From Gracilimonas mengyeensis (GTDB taxonomy: Bacteria > Bacteroidota > Rhodothermia > Balneolales > Balneolaceae), in the NCBI RefSeq assembly GCF_900182705.1, contig NZ_FXTP01000003.1, forward strand, positions 62,001 to 126,000: a DNA stretch of 64,000 nt. Reading direction: 5' to 3'. The position numbers were made by a program, and so were the translations under genes. The notes under the pieces were generated by a model, which was not told the origin of the DNA, did not search any database, and saw only the letters and a program-made list of their open reading frames with translations. Positions 40,644 to 48,856 of the stretch are shown one piece after another. Position 1 is the stretch's first letter. Each line of letters begins with the position of its first letter.

Positions 40644-43082
40644 TTAATTGTGCTGAATAACCATCAGCGCTTTGTACTCGGGTATAAACTCGATACCGTC
40701 AATCTGCAGATAAGAATTGTCCTCTGAAAATGAAGGGATTTTCGATTCGTCAAAATCCTGCAGGTACTCGGCATCGCTGCGCATAGCGTGGAAAAGCAGA
40801 AGCATATCCTCATCCTGCATGTTCTCCCCGAACTTTCTCATTCCTACCTCCCAGGGTTCTCCGTAATAAAAATGGTCGCCAACCAGCTTTCCATCTATGA
40901 AAGCCATGGCACGGTCGCCGGTATAATTCACTTTCATGATTACATCATTCAAGCCTTCAAAGGAGCCCGCAGACTTAATGATATATCGCTGCTCAGAAAC
41001 GGAATCAACCTGGAACGGTGGTTTTACTTTTTTGAAAGTAACCTGATAGCTTGAAAAGTGGCTGTCAGTAGAAGACCTGGCACTAATTTGGGCCCCGGAC
41101 AACCTGGGGGGTTTAGCCAGCTTTGGATAAAAATGTAATTCTACCGCGGCACTGCCATTCTGTGTTATTATTTCGAAATTATCCTGTGTTTGCAGAATCC
41201 CGGCATCGGTAAATATCATTTGGTTCTTATCACTTTTCCATGCTTTCAGCGCCATGGATTTCGGAACCACCAAGAAATTTTTTTCATCGATGCGAAAGGA
41301 AAATGTCTCTCCTGATCCTCCAGACACTTTGACCAAACCCTCATTGGTCTCAACCACTGCATTCACCACTTCAACTGCTGATGGATCTGCATTTTCTAAA
41401 ACAAATTCTGGACGTATGCCCTCATTTGAGAAAAAGATAAAATGCTTTTGATTGCCACGGTTCAGGATGGTCATCGGCTGCACGGTTGCGTACCAGATCT
41501 CCACTCCATCCAGATTCAGATTAAAGGGAAGGATTGCACTGTTTTCTTTCAGAAGGCTAAAGGTTCCTGTGGAAGGTATCGTAATCTCACCTGATTCCGT
41601 CTGCAGGTTGAGTCTGAGATCTTCAAGATCCTTCGTCTCTAAATCATCCTGGAAGTTATGCATGAACACAAAGCCGGAATTGCCATCGGATCGCACGGCG
41701 TACCGAAGGGTATTAATATCATCGGGAGTGATCTGTTCATTGGTCTCAGGCAATACCGTTTCCATAGGCGCCAGCTGATGTCCGTAGCTTTCGAGGAAAT
41801 AATGCAACAGCTTCAGGCTGTGATAGTGATATCTCATCTTCCCGAATTCCCCTATAGGAGCCTGGAAATCGTAGGATATTTTGTTATACCCACCCACTTC
41901 CTCATTATAAAATTGTCCGTCAAAGACCGGGGTGGAGCCGCCATGATACATATAGTATCCAATGCCGTTTGATCCGCCGCCAATGGTACGTACCATCATG
42001 GGCTCCACACTCTTGGGATTCACGGTTGGACGCCTGGAGTAGGTAACCATGATGCCTGTTCCCAGTTCAGCAGGCAGTGATGGATACATTTCAGGATCAA
42101 AACTTACCGGAGCATAATCCGGGTTCTTGTGCATATCCTTGTATAGATAAAAGGGAGATAGCCCCTTGGAAGCCCAGGTTGGATAGGCGTAGGCTGCGGT
42201 CACCGGAATACTTCCTTTTTTTACGATGGCGGCATTGCCCCACCCGGTGGCGGTATAAAGCGGTACATCAATGCCGGCATTTTGGGCGATCGTTTTGAGG
42301 TTTTCCATATGATCGCTACCGTACTGAGCATTTTCATTCTCCACGTCGCTCACGCTCACCCCATCGTGTATCACCTCGGAATCCTCATGAGAAGCAGTAT
42401 ATTCTAATGGACTCCCCGGGTAATGTAGCCACCACTTCGCTGCGGAATGCTGAAATTCATTTTCGAGCTGTACGCCAATAATCGGGCCCCCATCCTTAAA
42501 AAGTTTCCCTTCAATCTGCCGGGCAATCTGGCCATATAATCGTTCTACATAGTTGAGATATCCCGGATCGTTGGACCTGATTTCAAAAGGCCGCCCATAC
42601 AGCCAATCCGGAATCCCGCCGTTGCGAACCTCGCCATGGCAAAAGGGGCCCAGGCGGACAATCGCTTTCATATCATGTTTTTCCACCAGTTCTATGAACC
42701 GGCGAAGATTAAGCTGTCCCTTCCAGTCAAACTCACCTTCTTCCCGCTCGTGCATATTCCAAAACACGTAGGTGGCTATCACATTGACACCACCGGCTTT
42801 CATCTTTAAAATAGATTCTTCCCAATACTTTTCGGGATAGCGGGAATAGTGAAATTCGCCCACGATGGGATAAAAAGGTTGTTGATTGTACTCCAAATAG
42901 TAATTGTTAACGGATATGCTGTCTTCCTGTGGATTGCTTTCCCCCAAATCCAGATGCCCCTCTACAATTTCCTGTTCTGCATTTCTTAGATCGATTTCAT
43001 AAGTCTGCCTCTCTTGCCCCACAGTTATGTTACAGGACAGGGCAAAAATCAGGAGAAAAAGAGTGTAGTTACATGTTTTCAT
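40644..43082 (-). CDS. Secreted GH35 beta-galactosidase-like enzyme
   Basis: 812 aa with a signal peptide (MKTCNYTLFLLIFALSCNITVGQ). The GH35 barrel is clear: FYPIVGEFHYSRYPEKYWEESILKMKAGGVNVIATYVFWNMHE, VRLGPFCHGEVRNGG, and GGPIIGVQLENEF with acid/base E209. E339 in LPAELGTG is the likely nucleophile. The N-terminal ~60 residues are an extra beta segment before the barrel, and the C-terminal half is beta-sandwich (FEGLNDVIMKVNYTGDRAMAFIDGK). Expected substrate is terminal beta-galactose. It is divergent from the AraC-type regulator, with a 240-bp shared promoter region, and heads the central block. Confidence 0.9.
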   Translation of the reverse strand: MKTCNYTLFLLIFALSCNITVGQERQTYEIDLRNAEQEIVEGHLDLGESNPQEDSISVNNYYLEYNQQPFYPIVGEFHYSRYPEKYWEESILKMKAGGVNVIATYVFWNMHEREEGEFDWKGQLNLRRFIELVEKHDMKAIVRLGPFCHGEVRNGGIPDWLYGRPFEIRSNDPGYLNYVERLYGQIARQIEGKLFKDGGPIIGVQLENEFQHSAAKWWLHYPGSPLEYTASHEDSEVIHDGVSVSDVENENAQYGSDHMENLKTIAQNAGIDVPLYTATGWGNAAIVKKGSIPVTAAYAYPTWASKGLSPFYLYKDMHKNPDYAPVSFDPEMYPSLPAELGTGIMVTYSRRPTVNPKSVEPMMVRTIGGGSNGIGYYMYHGGSTPVFDGQFYNEEVGGYNKISYDFQAPIGEFGKMRYHYHSLKLLHYFLESYGHQLAPMETVLPETNEQITPDDINTLRYAVRSDGNSGFVFMHNFQDDLETKDLEDLRLNLQTESGEITIPSTGTFSLLKENSAILPFNLNLDGVEIWYATVQPMTILNRGNQKHFIFFSNEGIRPEFVLENADPSAVEVVNAVVETNEGLVKVSGGSGETFSFRIDEKNFLVVPKSMALKAWKSDKNQMIFTDAGILQTQDNFEIITQNGSAAVELHFYPKLAKPPRLSGAQISARSSTDSHFSSYQVTFKKVKPPFQVDSVSEQRYIIKSAGSFEGLNDVIMKVNYTGDRAMAFIDGKLVGDHFYYGEPWEVGMRKFGENMQDEDMLLLFHAMRSDAEYLQDFDESKIPSFSEDNSYLQIDGIEFIPEYKALMVIQHN

Positions 43083-43322
43083 AAGAATAGAAGGTTAGTC
43101 ACTTCCCGGATATTGATTCATTGCTGAGGGCACTTTAAGATATTCCCGTCATAGACAATCCCTAAAATATCAAAGAAAGTATTGGCGCAGTCAAAACCGG
43201 TTCTCCAAATCACCAGCCCTTTACTTACTTCCCTGAATTGCAGATACTCCAACGAATGTTTATAGTAAACTATGATTTTCCAAAGTATATAATGAACGTA
43301 TAATTCACTCTAAAAGAAGTAA
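43083..43322. promoter_or_regulatory. Divergent promoter region GH35 / AraC regulator
   Basis: This 240-bp region between two divergent starts must hold both promoters. It contains AACCGGTT near 43195, an 8-bp palindrome, and AT-rich stretches close to the AraC start (TATAGTAAACTATGATT, near 43261). No AAGCGCTT or ATCGAT palindrome is present, so control probably differs from the SusC blocks and is likely by the adjacent AraC protein. Confidence 0.5.
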
Positions 43323-44264
43323 ATGGACAATAGTTCTATAGCAATGGATAATTCTACTATTAACCCAGATAAAAAACGGGAAGGATTTTTAGGCCAGCAG
43401 ATGGTCGTAATTCCCCAAAACATCAGAAGAGCTATTGAAAATGACCCCTTCCTCAATAACCTGTACCTCACTGATATTGGCTATTATCCAAATGCCAAAA
43501 ATCACTTCAGAAAACGAGAAGAGGGCACAGACGAATATATTTTAATTTATTGTACGGAAGGAAATGGCTGGATTGAGATAAACTCTCAGCAGTACAACAT
43601 GATCCCTCACTCATATTTTATTATCCCTGCTGAAATCGCACATGCCTATGGAGCCGACAAGAAGAACCCCTGGAGTATTTATTGGGTCCATTTTTCAGGA
43701 AATACCGCAAAAAGTTTCTACAAAAAACACTGCCAAAGAGGAGAAACAAGAACGGGTGATTCTTTACCGAAAGTAATCAAACTTCCCTTTGAAGAACGCC
43801 GGATTGACTATTTTAATGGGTTGATTTCCCTACTTGAAAGTGGCTATAGCACGGAAATTATTGAATACGTGAACCTAACTTTGTGGCAATTACTGGCCTC
43901 CTTTGTCTATCACGATTTCTATTCGGAAATAAGACATCAAAATAATGGGACCGATATAGTAGACTCGGCCATTCAGTACATGCAAGAACATATCGATCAA
44001 TCCATCACCATTGAAGAGTTGGCCCATCACCTTAATTATTCAGCCTCCTATCTTTATTCATTATTCAAGGAGGCTACGGGCTATTCACCCATCAATTATT
44101 TCAACCACCTCAAAATTCAGAAAGCCTGCAGATACCTGAGCTTTACCGATATGAGCATCAAAGAAATCAGTTTTGAGCTCGGTTTTAACGACCCCTATTA
44201 TTTTTCCCGACTTTTTAAAAAAATGATGGAAGTCTCGCCCTCTCAGTATCGAAACAAGCTTTAG
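43323..44264 (+). CDS. AraC-family transcriptional regulator with sugar-binding cupin domain
   Basis: 313 aa, the only complete plus-strand gene. The N-terminal cupin (about 45-170) has EYILIYCTEGNGWIEINSQQYNMIPHSYFIIPAEIAHAYGAD and WSIYWVHFSGNTAKSFY, as in AraC ligand domains. The C-terminal two-helix DNA-binding domain (about 215-313) shows QSITIEELAHHLNYSASYLYSLFKEATGYSPINYF and IKEISFELGFNDPYYFSRLFKKMMEVSPSQYR. It lies opposite GH35 and should activate the GH35-MFS-DUF5107-GH2-CE12 transcript in response to a galactose- or arabinose-related sugar; the ligand is not deducible. ATG 43323 is used; a second ATG 7 codons later is possible. Confidence 0.92.
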   Translation: MDNSSIAMDNSTINPDKKREGFLGQQMVVIPQNIRRAIENDPFLNNLYLTDIGYYPNAKNHFRKREEGTDEYILIYCTEGNGWIEINSQQYNMIPHSYFIIPAEIAHAYGADKKNPWSIYWVHFSGNTAKSFYKKHCQRGETRTGDSLPKVIKLPFEERRIDYFNGLISLLESGYSTEIIEYVNLTLWQLLASFVYHDFYSEIRHQNNGTDIVDSAIQYMQEHIDQSITIEELAHHLNYSASYLYSLFKEATGYSPINYFNHLKIQKACRYLSFTDMSIKEISFELGFNDPYYFSRLFKKMMEVSPSQYRNKL

Positions 44265-44292
44265 AAATTGCAGTTTTAATTAATGTGAGTTT

Positions 44293-44515
44293 GAGATAAG
44301 AATGACACAAAAACAGGCTGGTCATCGCGAGGAGAAAACTTGCTTATACTCAAGCTTTCTGCTTATCGACGCGGCCCCGAGCAATAGGGGTTTGATCAAG
44401 GCAACTCCTTTCCCAACGCTTCGTTGATGAAGATCCCAAACAGTTTTAGAGAGATTGCCGCGTCGTTACGCAACCCAAATGTACCTTAGGCATCTTAATC
44501 TCCTCGCAAAGACGG
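44293..44515. repeat. Dispersed intergenic repeat, copy A (42-bp exact match to 50440-50481)
   Basis: It lies between AraC and LacI stop codons (convergent genes), in a 347-bp gap without other features. The first 42 bases (44293-44334, GAGATAAGAATGACACAAAA onwards) are identical to 50440-50481. It continues with GCGGCCCCGAGCA, a CCCCGA/GGGG stem, GAGATTGCCGCG and ends CCTCGCAAAGACGG. The ends (TCATCGCGAGGAG and CTCCTCGCAAAGACG) are roughly inverted, as in hairpin repeats. Confidence 0.7.
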
Positions 44516-44611
44516 TGTATTTTATGTGATAAGAGTGGTATTCAAAAATGCATCCAACGCCCGGTCTGCCGGTCACAGATTCTGTCATTTCTTTAATGCT
44601 GTTGCCCAACC

Positions 44612-45631
44612 TTACTTACATCCACAACTGGAACGAATCATTAATTCTGTGAGCACTTCGATATTTTCGTGCTTCTCTTCGTCGTCTTCTACCAGCCGGA
44701 TAAGTTTTTGAGCAGCCTTTTTTCCCACTTCGTAAGCTGGCTGCTGTACCGTGGTTAAAGGAACCGGCAACAGTTCAGCCCGAATGTCATCCGAAAAGCC
44801 CACGATAGCGATATCATCAGGAATACTAAGGCCGGCTTCTTTAATGGCTTCAATAGCCCCAAATGCAGCGGGATCATTTACGGCCATAACGGCATCGGGC
44901 CATTCCTCTTTGGGCAATTCTAAAATCTTTTTCATGGCTTCATAGCCGCCCTCTTCCTGAAAACCGGTGTCAGCCACAAGCTTTTCATCGAGTTCAAGGT
45001 GTGCTTCACTCAAGGCTTCTTTAAACCCTTCAAATCGTTTTTTTCCGATAGACACCCCTTGCGGACCCCTAAGATGGGCAATTTTTTTGTAGCCATGATT
45101 AATGAGATGCTGGGTAATTTGCTTGGCCCCGGTTTTATCATTTACTGTGATGCAACTCAAACCGATACCATCAATACACCGGTCAAAAAATACTATGGGT
45201 ACCCCTATATTTGTGAGATTCTTATAAAAAGAGTTGTTTCTGGTGGTTTGCGAGCAGGAAATCATAATTCCATCCACCCGTTTGGAGCGCAGAGTTTCTA
45301 TGGCGGATTGCTCCCGCTCAAACTTCTCCGCAGAATGGGTTAGAATTAGCTGATAGTTTTTTTCATACGTCACCTCTTCAATCCCGCGAACTACTTCGGG
45401 GAAAAAGGAGTGGGATATTTCTGGAATTACCACGCCAATGGTATAAGTCTTTTGGGATACCAAACTCTTGGCCAGGTGATTAGGCGTATAGCCCATACTT
45501 TTTGCTTTCGCCAGGACTCTCTCCCTGGTTTTCTCATCCACATTGTCTTTGTTATTGATAGCCCGGGAAACCGTCATGGCGGACAGTCCCAATTCCTTTG
45601 CAATTTGCTTAAGTGTTACATTAGAACTCAA
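44612..45631 (-). CDS. LacI-family transcriptional regulator
   Basis: 339 aa from a TTG start at 45631: the frame has a stop two codons upstream, and AAAAGGAG (45640-45647) lies 8 nt before. The N-terminal helix-turn-helix is VTLKQIAKELGLSAMTVSRAINNKDNVDEKTRERVLAKAKSMGYTPNHLAKSL, including the hinge helix. A periplasmic-binding-protein-like effector domain follows (YTIGVVIPEISHSFFPEVVRGIEE, VDGIMISCSQ, VPIVFFDRC, DAVMAVNDPAAFGAIEAIKEAG, DIAIVGFSDDIRAELLPVPLTTVQQPAYEVGKKAA). It is the last gene of block 3, with its own 262-bp upstream gap. It is the natural candidate to bind the palindromes at the SusC promoters. Effector unknown. Confidence 0.93.
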   Translation of the reverse strand: MSSNVTLKQIAKELGLSAMTVSRAINNKDNVDEKTRERVLAKAKSMGYTPNHLAKSLVSQKTYTIGVVIPEISHSFFPEVVRGIEEVTYEKNYQLILTHSAEKFEREQSAIETLRSKRVDGIMISCSQTTRNNSFYKNLTNIGVPIVFFDRCIDGIGLSCITVNDKTGAKQITQHLINHGYKKIAHLRGPQGVSIGKKRFEGFKEALSEAHLELDEKLVADTGFQEEGGYEAMKKILELPKEEWPDAVMAVNDPAAFGAIEAIKEAGLSIPDDIAIVGFSDDIRAELLPVPLTTVQQPAYEVGKKAAQKLIRLVEDDEEKHENIEVLTELMIRSSCGCK

Positions 45632-45639
45632 TCTTCACA

Positions 45640-45647
45640 CTCCTTTT
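45640..45647 (-). promoter_or_regulatory. Ribosome binding site for the TTG start of the LacI gene
   Basis: AAAAGGAG on minus, 8 nt before TTG 45631. Together with the in-frame TGA just upstream, it fixes this non-ATG start. Confidence 0.8.
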
Positions 45648-45893
45648 CTAAATTCATTTCGATAAAATAATGCTTTTTCGCCCTCAAAAGTAACAACCCC
45701 CTAAAAGATGGAATAAAAGCGTTAATACACAACCTCCTTTTTTAACTTTTTTAGATTGCATCAAATAACCTCATGTTGGTCGTCTTTTCTTTCCAAAAAG
45801 AACATTACGTACTCAATTCTTCTTAAACATCTGTAATAATACATGAATTCCATCAGCACCATAAAACTTCTCTGATGCTGATCTGTACTATTT

Positions 45894-47420
45894 TTATTTG
45901 ATAATCAGCCAATCACGACTTCCCTGTATATCTTTTCCTTCCAGGGTTATCTCAAGGACTTGCCCCTGTTTGTTTACTGAAACATCTTTTACTAACAGTT
46001 GTTTGTTTTTAGCATTAATCTCTCTTTTTTGATCAGCATTTGGCATGTGAAGCTTTATAGTCTGGGTTCCATACACTTTTAAATCAATCAAAAGCTGTTT
46101 ATTGGATTCCTCCACATCATACACATTATAAGTACCTGTATTCTCTACAAATATACCTGACTTATTATCTCCAAGCTGGTAGGTTAGAGTGAATGTATCG
46201 CGTCTTAACTCAGGTAAATACATAAATCCATAGCCTGACTCTTCGAAGTACGCCGGAATACTCTTTCCATTTACTTCTGCTTTCTGTACATGTTCACCTT
46301 CCTTCAACTTAACGGAGAGCACCAAATTTCCCAGCAGGTCATTTTCATATGCAACAGATGGCATGTTTCGGTTATCAATGTGTACTACACCGGGTTCTTT
46401 TTCTTCAATCTCCGTGTATCGCTTATAGAGCCATTGCGAATTAAACTGCTCCGTATTTTTTGCCAAATAGAACTCCGGGTGTTCTTGTACTTTTTTGAAA
46501 AAGTTAATCCATTGTTGATTTACCTCTTCCTGCAGAAAATCATCCTGTGCCAGCCAATTGGGCCAATGGGTTTCAATGATATCTGTGCGGAAACTGTCTA
46601 TCGGAACTGAAGGTAAAGAAGCCAGCTCGTACCAGGGGTTTCCATAGTTTAAGCGGTCTATAACAAGCACCCCATGATCAAATCCACCGGTAGCCTGCGC
46701 CGGGGGATTTAGCTCCTGGATGTGGGTAAAGTCTGTATTCACGTATTTCACGCCATTGTCGTGCATTAGTTTACCGGTGCTATACGCTCCATCCGGATTC
46801 CAGTAGTATCCATATGCACAAGGCACAAAACTTTCGGGGAACGAATGCCCAGCTTCTTCGCCCATTCCATATTGCGACATAATCTGCTTAAACACTTCTA
46901 TGTGGGCCCGGCTATCCGCTTCCGGCCAGGGTTCATTATCCTCCAGGTTGTACCATTCAGCACGTTTGCGCACCCCGTCAATCCAGTGCTCGTGCCCTAC
47001 TCCGTGGATGCCAAATTCAAGATAGGCGGCATTGTTCTTCACATACTCCATCACCTCAATTTGGGAAGCGTCTATGTTACTTGAGTTGTCGAAGTCATAC
47101 CCGGCTTTTGTGATCGTTGGAATTTGACTTACCACATTGAGCCGGTCCATCTCACCAAGCACGAACAACCCCATAAACCTGACGCCTGCTTCTTGCCCCA
47201 CTTCAACGATGGGTTTGTAATCTCTCACATCAAAATCTCGCCTTACGCCAGCTCGCCAGCCTCCTCCTTCATCGCCCAGCGATCGACCTTCATTCCAGCC
47301 TAAATCATCGATGGCTACACCAAATGGCCGCTGAAAGATTACCTGGGCGGACGTCAGGCTGGTGCCCATTCCCATTAACACAACCAACAATACGATACTT
47401 GTTCTGATTTTTCCTTTCAT
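45894..47420 (-). CDS. Secreted protein with NodB/polysaccharide-deacetylase-like N-domain, family unknown
   Basis: 508 aa, signal peptide ending LTSAQ. I cannot name the family. Residues 33-45 (FGVAIDDLGWNEG, D38-D39) and 136-145 (FGIHGVGHEH, H139 and H143) resemble the Asp-Asp and HxxxH metal-binding motifs of NodB-type deacetylases and the related DUF2334 group. A long insertion describes a barrel-like part with PCAYGYYWNPDGAYSTGKLMHDNGVKYVNTDFTHI. Residues about 370-508 are beta-rich (VKLKEGEHVQKAEVNGKSIP), probably an accessory domain. It follows GatZ by 56 bp at the end of block 3. A deacetylase or a metal-dependent glycosidase are both possible. Confidence 0.6.
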   Translation of the reverse strand: MKGKIRTSIVLLVVLMGMGTSLTSAQVIFQRPFGVAIDDLGWNEGRSLGDEGGGWRAGVRRDFDVRDYKPIVEVGQEAGVRFMGLFVLGEMDRLNVVSQIPTITKAGYDFDNSSNIDASQIEVMEYVKNNAAYLEFGIHGVGHEHWIDGVRKRAEWYNLEDNEPWPEADSRAHIEVFKQIMSQYGMGEEAGHSFPESFVPCAYGYYWNPDGAYSTGKLMHDNGVKYVNTDFTHIQELNPPAQATGGFDHGVLVIDRLNYGNPWYELASLPSVPIDSFRTDIIETHWPNWLAQDDFLQEEVNQQWINFFKKVQEHPEFYLAKNTEQFNSQWLYKRYTEIEEKEPGVVHIDNRNMPSVAYENDLLGNLVLSVKLKEGEHVQKAEVNGKSIPAYFEESGYGFMYLPELRRDTFTLTYQLGDNKSGIFVENTGTYNVYDVEESNKQLLIDLKVYGTQTIKLHMPNADQKREINAKNKQLLVKDVSVNKQGQVLEITLEGKDIQGSRDWLIIK

Positions 47421-47476
47421 GGTAACTCCAACATATGTGACAGGTGTAAACTATTTGATGTTAAAACCGAGCCCTC

Positions 47477-48793
47477 TTATGCATTATTGGTGGCTTGGGT
47501 GGCATGCGAATACCATGCGGTTACTTCGCGAATTTTATGCAACACAATTTCTTTGGGATCTTTTTTGATCTGACCATTCAATACTGCCCGGTACTGATTA
47601 GTCAAATACTGGCTTAAAAGCGGAAGCGGAATCTCCGCCTGAGACAGATTGTCGAATAAAGTTTCCAAGGCTTCCTTCACGGTTGGATTTTCCCAGTAAT
47701 AGCGCGAACGATCGCTGTAACTATATTTGCGGAGGAACTTAAGCTGAGGTTCCTCTCCATGGTAGTGTTTTTCCCAGGCTTCCGGATGGTCCAGCATCAC
47801 CTGATCAAGCACCTCCCGAAAATTTGAGGGGCTTTGTATTTTTTGATTGGCTGCCATCTCTTCCTCAATCATAGACAAGGCAAACACCGCTTCCCGAAAC
47901 GCAAAGGTGAGCCAGGGACCCACTTTCAGGATGGCAAAACTGTCTTTTACAAGATTACCCAAACAATCCAATGGCTGGTAATCCGTGGAATGGGCTTCAA
48001 ACACTTTCCCTTCATAATTTTTGATGAATTGGGAGAGATCGGCACTTTTAGAAGGATCATATTCTACCACATCCGAATTACCGAATTCTACGCCGGGCTG
48101 TACCACTTGTGCAATCACCCGATCCCAAACATCTCCCAGTCCTCGTTTATAAAAAACCTCTTTTGTTACCTCCAGGGTTTTTTGGGCAGCAGAAACACTG
48201 GTTACTTCAATATCTTCCAATTCGCCTTCTGCTCCACCGGGTATGGGCACTTCTGTACCAATGACATATACCGGCTTTGCCACCTCATTTTTTGCCTTCA
48301 GGTACGTTTCTTCGGCTACCTGGCATAAACTTGCCGACCGCTCCGCTACTATATAATCATTTAAAGGCGCACCAGGCAGTACATCATCGTCGGCACAGGG
48401 AATACTGGTATCCAGGTGAATTTTGGTGAAACCGGCTTGCACATAAACTTTAACCAATTCCCGGGATTTCTCCATCGCCTCCTCGGCGGTTTCATTTTTC
48501 CATGGATTGGGTCCTAAATGATCGCCTCCCAATACTATCCTATCCACAGGAAATTGCACCTGGTCGGCTAAATCCTGTATGAAGTCTACAAAATCCTTGG
48601 GCTTCATCCCGGTATAGCCGCCAAACTGATTCACCTGGTTGGCGGTGGGCTCTATCAGCAAAAAGCTCTCATCTTCCTTTGCCTGCAGCATGGATGCCAC
48701 TAATACATATTTATTGGAAGAGCACACAGAATACACTCCTTTGGAGGCTCCTTTATCCTGCGCCTTTACAATATCTAAAAGATAATTTTTCAT
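47477..48793 (-). CDS. GatZ/KbaZ-like protein, possible D-tagatose-6-phosphate 4-epimerase
   Basis: 438 aa, cytosolic, close to the 420-426 aa of E. coli GatZ/KbaZ. Family motifs: KGVYSVCSSNKYVLVASMLQA, LLIEPTANQVNQFGGYTGMKP, IVLGGDHLGPNPWKN, GFTKIHLDTSIPCADDD, YVIGTEVPIPGGAEG, VVQPGVEFGNSDV, FEAHSTDYQP, ILKVGPWLTFAFREAVFAL and YYWENPTV. GatZ/KbaZ were described as accessory subunits of class II tagatose-bisphosphate aldolase, but no GatY/KbaY is in the window. Related proteins have been shown to epimerise tagatose-6-phosphate at C4 to fructose-6-phosphate. Together with the PfkB kinase of the same block this would give a kinase-epimerase route for tagatose. The His/Asp/Glu-rich motifs fit a metal site. 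Confidence 0.82.
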   Translation of the reverse strand: MKNYLLDIVKAQDKGASKGVYSVCSSNKYVLVASMLQAKEDESFLLIEPTANQVNQFGGYTGMKPKDFVDFIQDLADQVQFPVDRIVLGGDHLGPNPWKNETAEEAMEKSRELVKVYVQAGFTKIHLDTSIPCADDDVLPGAPLNDYIVAERSASLCQVAEETYLKAKNEVAKPVYVIGTEVPIPGGAEGELEDIEVTSVSAAQKTLEVTKEVFYKRGLGDVWDRVIAQVVQPGVEFGNSDVVEYDPSKSADLSQFIKNYEGKVFEAHSTDYQPLDCLGNLVKDSFAILKVGPWLTFAFREAVFALSMIEEEMAANQKIQSPSNFREVLDQVMLDHPEAWEKHYHGEEPQLKFLRKYSYSDRSRYYWENPTVKEALETLFDNLSQAEIPLPLLSQYLTNQYRAVLNGQIKKDPKEIVLHKIREVTAWYSHATQATNNA

Positions 48794-48856
48794 GAATATT
48801 ACTACGTTATGATGATCCTTATTTTTCTAAATAGTCTGTTTGATTCTATGAGACGA

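Noticed and set aside
43194-43203. AACCGGTT palindrome as AraC binding site
   Set aside because: AraC-type sites are usually direct repeats; an isolated 8-mer occurs easily by chance.
45713-45725. AAAAGCGTTAAT upstream of LacI as an autoregulatory operator
   Set aside because: Only half of the AAGCGCTT motif is kept and symmetry is poor; not enough to list.
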